Source: JBBDJB01 sp040880125 (GTDB taxonomy: Bacteria > Planctomycetota > Planctomycetia > Pirellulales > JBBDJB01). From it: a stretch of 64,000 nt of DNA. Shown here piece after piece: positions 61,201 through 64,000 of the stretch (its first letter is position 1; each line of letters opens with the position of its first letter). The notes beneath the pieces were generated by a model that saw nothing but the letters and a program-made list of their open reading frames with translations, was not told the origin of the DNA and ran no database searches. The DNA lies in contig JBBDJB010000013.1 in NCBI GenBank assembly GCA_040880125.1, positions 105,814-169,813 on the forward strand, written 5' to 3'. The position numbers and the translations under genes are program-made.

Positions 61201-62033
61201 TGGATGCGGCCGTAAACGTAGCGATGCGCCGGGTCTTCCACGCGTCGCTCGCAGTACATGCCCGGCACGATGTGCCACAAGTGGGCAATGACCGTATTGG
61301 TCGTCAGCAGGTCACCGTAGGCGTTGAAGTCCGCGCCCCAAGGGTTGACCATGCCGTCAGCCAGCACTTCGAAATCGCCATGGATCGGATGGTACCGCCA
61401 AATGCCGCGGGTAATTCGCGTGCGCTGGTCGTGCGGTGTGCCGGGCTTGCCGATCCACGACTCCTCGGCCAGCCCCAGCGCACCGTAAAGCCAGCCGTCC
61501 GGTCCCCAGTGGAAGTTGTTCAACACGTTGGTGGGCGAGACCGTAAAGCCGTCGAGCATGACGACCGGTTCGGAGTCCGGTATGTCGTCGCCGTCGCGAT
61601 CGGGAATGAACGACAGCTCGGGCGTGTTGCCGATCCACACCCCGCCGTGCCCCACGGCGATGCCGGAAAGATAGCGGCCCTTGTCCCAATACACCTTGCG
61701 GCGGTCCATCCGGCCGTCGTGATCGGTGTCTTCCAGGATCAAGATGCGGTCGGTTGCGCCGTCTTCGCGCCACTCGGGATGCGAATAGTTCTCGACCACC
61801 CAAAGCCGTCCGCGGTCGTCGAAGTCGAAGGCGATCGGACGCCGCACGTCCGGTTCGCCGGCGAACAGCGTCACGTGGAAGCCGTCCGGAACGGTGATCC
61901 GCGCCAGCGATTCCTCCGGCGTCAGGGGGACGTCATCCGGATTCTGCGTATTCATGACGCCCGGCGGAAGATCGTCCGCATGGGCCGCCGACACACAAAT
62001 TGCCACCGTCAAAATCAAAGACACCGATCGCAT
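58257..62033 (-). CDS. PVC-type membrane-bound dehydrogenase / HEAT / cytochrome c / DUF1080 fusion
   Basis: From the ATG at 62033 the product has 1258 residues (MRSVSLILTVAICVSAAHA signal peptide); a frame to 62192 adds an unlikely N-terminus. Residues about 30-440 are a PVC-type dehydrogenase beta-propeller (PDGFHVTLFAGEPDVRRPIA, DDRGRLWVVENYSHPEW, GGVWIGNTPEL). About 450-840 is a HEAT-repeat-like helical region. CSKCH near 868-872 is a heme c-binding CxxCH with downstream Met (GPELTG...), a PVC-type cytochrome c domain. The last about 220 residues are a DUF1080/3-keto-disaccharide-hydrolase domain (VEFMVDEKASGNSGVYLHGQ, ARFRNVWIRPLDD). Together they fit sugar oxidation with electron transfer outside the cytoplasm, followed by cleavage of a keto-sugar. 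It diverges from the sulfatase gene. Confidence 0.9.
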   Translation of the reverse strand: MRSVSLILTVAICVSAAHADDLPPGVMNTQNPDDVPLTPEESLARITVPDGFHVTLFAGEPDVRRPIAFDFDDRGRLWVVENYSHPEWREDGATDRILILEDTDHDGRMDRRKVYWDKGRYLSGIAVGHGGVWIGNTPELSFIPDRDGDDIPDSEPVVMLDGFTVSPTNVLNNFHWGPDGWLYGALGLAEESWIGKPGTPHDQRTRITRGIWRYHPIHGDFEVLADGMVNPWGADFNAYGDLLTTNTVIAHLWHIVPGMYCERRVEDPAHRYVYGRIQSITDHLHWGGGAWHSSRESDEHHSVAGGGHAHCGAMIYLADNWPEKYRGTLFTNNLHGNRVNNDRLVPHGSTYVGVHGEDFLFGNDPWFRGLSVKYGPDGGVYISDWHDLGECHDQDGSHRSSGRIFKVVYGQPEARSTDLAALSDLELAKLHAHFNEWFVRHARRLLHERSAAGEIDSRARQWLATNFDNAQNEQQKLRSLWTRYVIGDLNKPELKRLMGHDNQHVRRWAVRFAVDRTVPNEAPDEATVEWMAIMAAGDRSPKVRLALACSLQKLPLPQRWQIARGLMSHAEDAEDPYLPLMIWYGVEPLVTRDMPRALQAAVDAKIPLLRRYIARRALDVEQPAIEQVMQVALGESRAAVRLDLLQGALDALEARDGLDAPPCWAALYDQVRDSSNPALRSAAVRLATIFGDQEAIERLRQTAMNANLPDERRRDAFRAILSLEDGVPVEMLHRLIAQPSVLRRDAIQALAQRNDATTAKLLLDLYPGLSASEQQDAIGVLVTRQSFAETLLAAIEHGTVDRGDVSAFALQQLRAYPDDALNDRVATLWADDTGRLESSAEIARFKQLLTPEYLAQGNAGRGRVRFEQTCSKCHSMFGEGGNIGPELTGSDRKNLDYVLTNLFDPALLVDEAFRLTTIATVDGRILSGFIVQHAEHFVIVQTPDAQVRLEFEDIDQMQTTDKSMMPEGMLRGLSDGQIRDLLVYLASPRQVALPAGDEIDSAAASAETPSTQQVPPTIKHSSSQPALEEFRPRQDTLPVDPPEDATLLFGEGTNLFLGKDGGPPNWPVVDGALVSTSASTRSNHLVSKLHFRDADVHVEFMVDEKASGNSGVYLHGQYELQILDSFGNDSPTMEDIGAVYRFAPPRVNAARPAGQWQVYDIRYRAPRRDAHGEIAEPGTITAWLNGQKVQDETEVGEPRSPYHPFRYKTTPYLDAIAQRQLTTRVGPVFLQDHDSPARFRNVWIRPLDDTAFLYEPPE

Positions 62034-62209
62034 CACAGCAGTTGCTCCGGATTTTCGTGCGACTTCCAATTCGACGCGCCCCGCGTGGCATGTCACCATA
62101 GGGCGTGGCACCCATAGTATGATAAACCCCGCCGGGTTGTGCAGCGCAAGCGAGACCTCGCAATTGCTGTTTTTCCGGCAACCCTCAACCATACGACGAG
62201 AGTAGCTCT

Positions 62210-64000
62210 ATGACTTTCTGGAGAGCGATCGCGGCCGCACTGGCAGGGGTTTGGGCAATCACTGCCAGCACTGCGGCGGCGCAATCGGAGCGGCCGAATA
62301 TCCTGCTGATTCTCGCCGACGATCTCGGCTACAGCGACCCGGGCTTTATGGGCGGCGAGATTCCGACACCGAATCTGGATCGGCTGGCGGCGGGGGGTGT
62401 GCGGTTCACCCAATGTTACAACTCCGCCCGATGCTGCCCCAGCCGGGCCTCGCTAATGACCGGCTTGTATCCACACCAGGCGGGGATCGGCTCGTTTGCC
62501 GAACCCCGACCCGATCCGGTGAAGGGGCCCGCCTACTTAGGCCACTTGAATGATCGCTGCGTCACGCTGGCGGAAGTGTTGCGCAGCGCGGATTACCAGA
62601 CCTACATGGTCGGCAAATGGCACATGGAAGAGCCCGGGCCGGTGCGGCGAGGTTTCGATGAATTCTACGGTTACGTGAAGGGCTACGAACAGAACCAGTG
62701 GGACCCATCACGATACGTGCGCTTGCCGGCCGGCCGCACGCCGGAACTCGATTACGCGGACGGCGAGTTCTACGCCACGGACGCCTTCACGGACTACGCG
62801 CTGGAGTTTCTAAAGCAGGCTCGCACGACGGGCGAGGACGGCGACACCAAACCGTGGTTTCTCTACCTGGCGCACTCGTCGCCGCATTTTCCGCTGCAAG
62901 CGCCCAAGGAGACCGTGGACCGTTTTGTCGAAACGTATCGTCGCGGTTGGGTCGCGTTGCGGGAGGAGCGGTTTGCTCGCATGCAGCAGAGTGGCCTGGC
63001 CGACGGTACCTGGACGTTAAGCGAACGTGGCACCGTGCCGGTCGACCGAGATGACATCGCCAACGGCTACTCTGGCGAGAAAAACCCGGCCTGGGAGGAG
63101 CTTTCTCAACAGCGTCGGGAGGATCTCGCCCGGCGGATGGCCGTGTATGCCGCCATGGTCTGGCACGTCGATCAGGGAATCGGGAAGATCGTTTCCGATC
63201 TGGAGCGGAACGGCGAGTTGGAAAACACGCTCATCCTGTTTCTCAGCGACAACGGAGCCTGTTACGAGTGGGGGCCGTTCGGCTTCGACGGACCGTCGCG
63301 AAGAGGCGTCACGAAGCTGTACGAAGGGGACGAGCTTGCCGCGATGGGCGGACCGGGTACTTATCACGCCTACGGCAGTGCCTGGGCAAACCTGTGCAAC
63401 ACGCCGCTGCGGCAATACAAGCATTTCACGTATGAAGGCGGCAATTGCACGCCGCTGGTGGCTCATTGGCCCGGCGGAATCAAGGATGCGGACCGCTGGA
63501 TTCGCCAACCGATTCACATGATGGACGTGATGCCGACGCTATGCGAAGTCGCCGGTGCAACATATCCAATGGAACGGACGGGCAACCCCATCCTGCCCGC
63601 TGAAGGCAAGAGCCTGGTCCGGCTCTGGAACGGCGGCAGCTTTGAGGAGCGGGCGATTGCATCGGAGCATAACGGAGCGCGCTCGCTGCGCCGCGGAAAG
63701 TGGAAGGTGGTGTGGCCCGTGCGGATGCCGTGGGACGGCCAGTGGGAGCTTTACGACATCTCCCGCGATCGCTGCGAAATGCACAACCTCGCCGCGGAGC
63801 ATCCCGAGCTGTGCCAGCAGTTGGCCGATGAGTGGATGGACTGGGCAACGCGTGTAAAGGTGTATCCGATCTACAAGTCCGAAGAAGAGAAGGGAGCAAT
63901 AGGCAGCCAGCGAAAGTCGACAAAAATACGCCCGGCAGGATTCGAACCTGCAACCCTCGGTTCCGAAGACCGATGCGCTATCCAATTGCGCCACGGGCGC
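62210..64000 (+). CDS. Sulfatase (arylsulfatase family, FGly-type), frame open at window end
   Basis: The frame is open from the ATG at 62210 to the window edge (597 codons visible). MTFWRAIAAALAGVWAITAS is a signal peptide cut near AAA|QS. RPNILLILADDLGYSD starts the alkaline-phosphatase-fold core with the metal-binding Asp pair; ARCCPSRASLMTG holds the C-x-P-x-R motif whose Cys is converted to formylglycine by FGE. MVGKWHM, HSSPHFPLQAPKE and FLSDNGACYEW give further active-site and metal ligands. The enzyme should remove sulfate from a carbohydrate or aryl ester outside the cytoplasm; the divergent dehydrogenase fusion suggests polysaccharide catabolism. The last 25 codons lie antisense to tRNA-Arg; a natural C-terminus is expected near WATRVKVYPIYKSEEEKG, so a real stop or frameshift should be checked there. 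Confidence 0.88.
   Translation, partial: MTFWRAIAAALAGVWAITASTAAAQSERPNILLILADDLGYSDPGFMGGEIPTPNLDRLAAGGVRFTQCYNSARCCPSRASLMTGLYPHQAGIGSFAEPRPDPVKGPAYLGHLNDRCVTLAEVLRSADYQTYMVGKWHMEEPGPVRRGFDEFYGYVKGYEQNQWDPSRYVRLPAGRTPELDYADGEFYATDAFTDYALEFLKQARTTGEDGDTKPWFLYLAHSSPHFPLQAPKETVDRFVETYRRGWVALREERFARMQQSGLADGTWTLSERGTVPVDRDDIANGYSGEKNPAWEELSQQRREDLARRMAVYAAMVWHVDQGIGKIVSDLERNGELENTLILFLSDNGACYEWGPFGFDGPSRRGVTKLYEGDELAAMGGPGTYHAYGSAWANLCNTPLRQYKHFTYEGGNCTPLVAHWPGGIKDADRWIRQPIHMMDVMPTLCEVAGATYPMERTGNPILPAEGKSLVRLWNGGSFEERAIASEHNGARSLRRGKWKVVWPVRMPWDGQWELYDISRDRCEMHNLAAEHPELCQQLADEWMDWATRVKVYPIYKSEEEKGAIGSQRKSTKIRPAGFEPATLGSEDRCAIQLRHGR
63927..64000 (-). tRNA. tRNA-Arg(TCG)
   Basis: Read on the minus strand: acceptor GCGCCCG/CGGGCGT, D-arm GCGC...GCGC, anticodon stem TCGGT/ACCGA around loop CTTCGGA (anticodon TCG), T-arm GCAGG-TTCGAAT-CCTGC, discriminator A. 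It begins at the last base of the window, so its promoter lies outside. It overlaps the open sulfatase frame on the opposite strand. Confidence 0.95.

Noticed and set aside
58335..62117. A 1260-codon open frame on the plus strand
   Set aside because: It lies wholly antisense to the dehydrogenase/cytochrome fusion, is Arg/His/Val-rich with no motif, and reflects high GC third positions of the real gene.

Overview
The window reads as chromosomal DNA of a planctomycete (Planctomycetota, probably Pirellulales). The evidence is high GC, large secreted proteins with an N-terminal LExLExRxLLA motif, PEP-CTERM proteins, a Pro/Glu-rich protein ending in an SHD1 domain, a PVC-type heme-binding dehydrogenase, a sulfatase, and dispersed palindromic intergenic repeats. 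This is inference from family knowledge; no rRNA gene is present to test it. No transposase, phage gene or CRISPR array was found.

Layout. 1-9 kb: a truncated secreted alpha/beta-hydrolase (minus strand), then a PLP aminotransferase, an LptF/LptG-type permease, a cyclophilin, a His/Arg-rich secreted protein and a 1012-residue secreted glycoside-hydrolase-like fusion. 9.3-14.7 kb: a giant surface protein with three copies of a beta module, cadherin-like segments, a calcineurin/purple-acid-phosphatase fold and a dockerin-like end. 15-18 kb: a receiver-less sigma-54 activator and a degenerate receiver-like protein bracketed by a perfect 27-bp inverted repeat. 18-23 kb: two tandem PEP-CTERM proteins with a clear terminator, a secreted hypothetical and two membrane proteins. 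22.6-26 kb: an exopolysaccharide pair (Wzz/BY-kinase-like protein and a GT2 glycosyltransferase). 26.5-37 kb: housekeeping and envelope genes (NDH-2, DUF892 ferritin-like, ABC-F, SHD1 protein, protoporphyrinogen oxidase, outer-membrane-like protein).

37.7-54.8 kb is the core: a type II secretion/type IV pilus-like locus in the order PilB/GspE-1, PilT, PilB/GspE-2, GspF/PilC, then GspG-, GspH- and GspI-like pseudopilins and an 1887-residue GspK-like pseudopilin. Two ATPases could power assembly and PilT could drive disassembly on one GspF platform, with the pseudopilins forming a filament or tip. Secretin, alignment proteins and prepilin peptidase are not in the window. The giant GspK gene is bracketed by clusters of palindromic repeats in opposite orientation and is followed 8 nt after its stop by seven GGGG tracts at exact 7-nt spacing.

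55.8-64 kb: a TlpA-like thioredoxin protein, tRNA-Ile(GAT) with a near-consensus promoter, a dehydrogenase/HEAT/cytochrome c/DUF1080 fusion, and a divergent sulfatase whose frame runs antisense through tRNA-Arg(TCG) at the window edge.

The theme I find most worth following is degenerate enzymes kept as intact genes: a purple-acid-phosphatase domain with every metal-binding motif replaced, a BY-kinase domain without its nucleotide-binding motifs, and a receiver domain without its phospho-acceptor.
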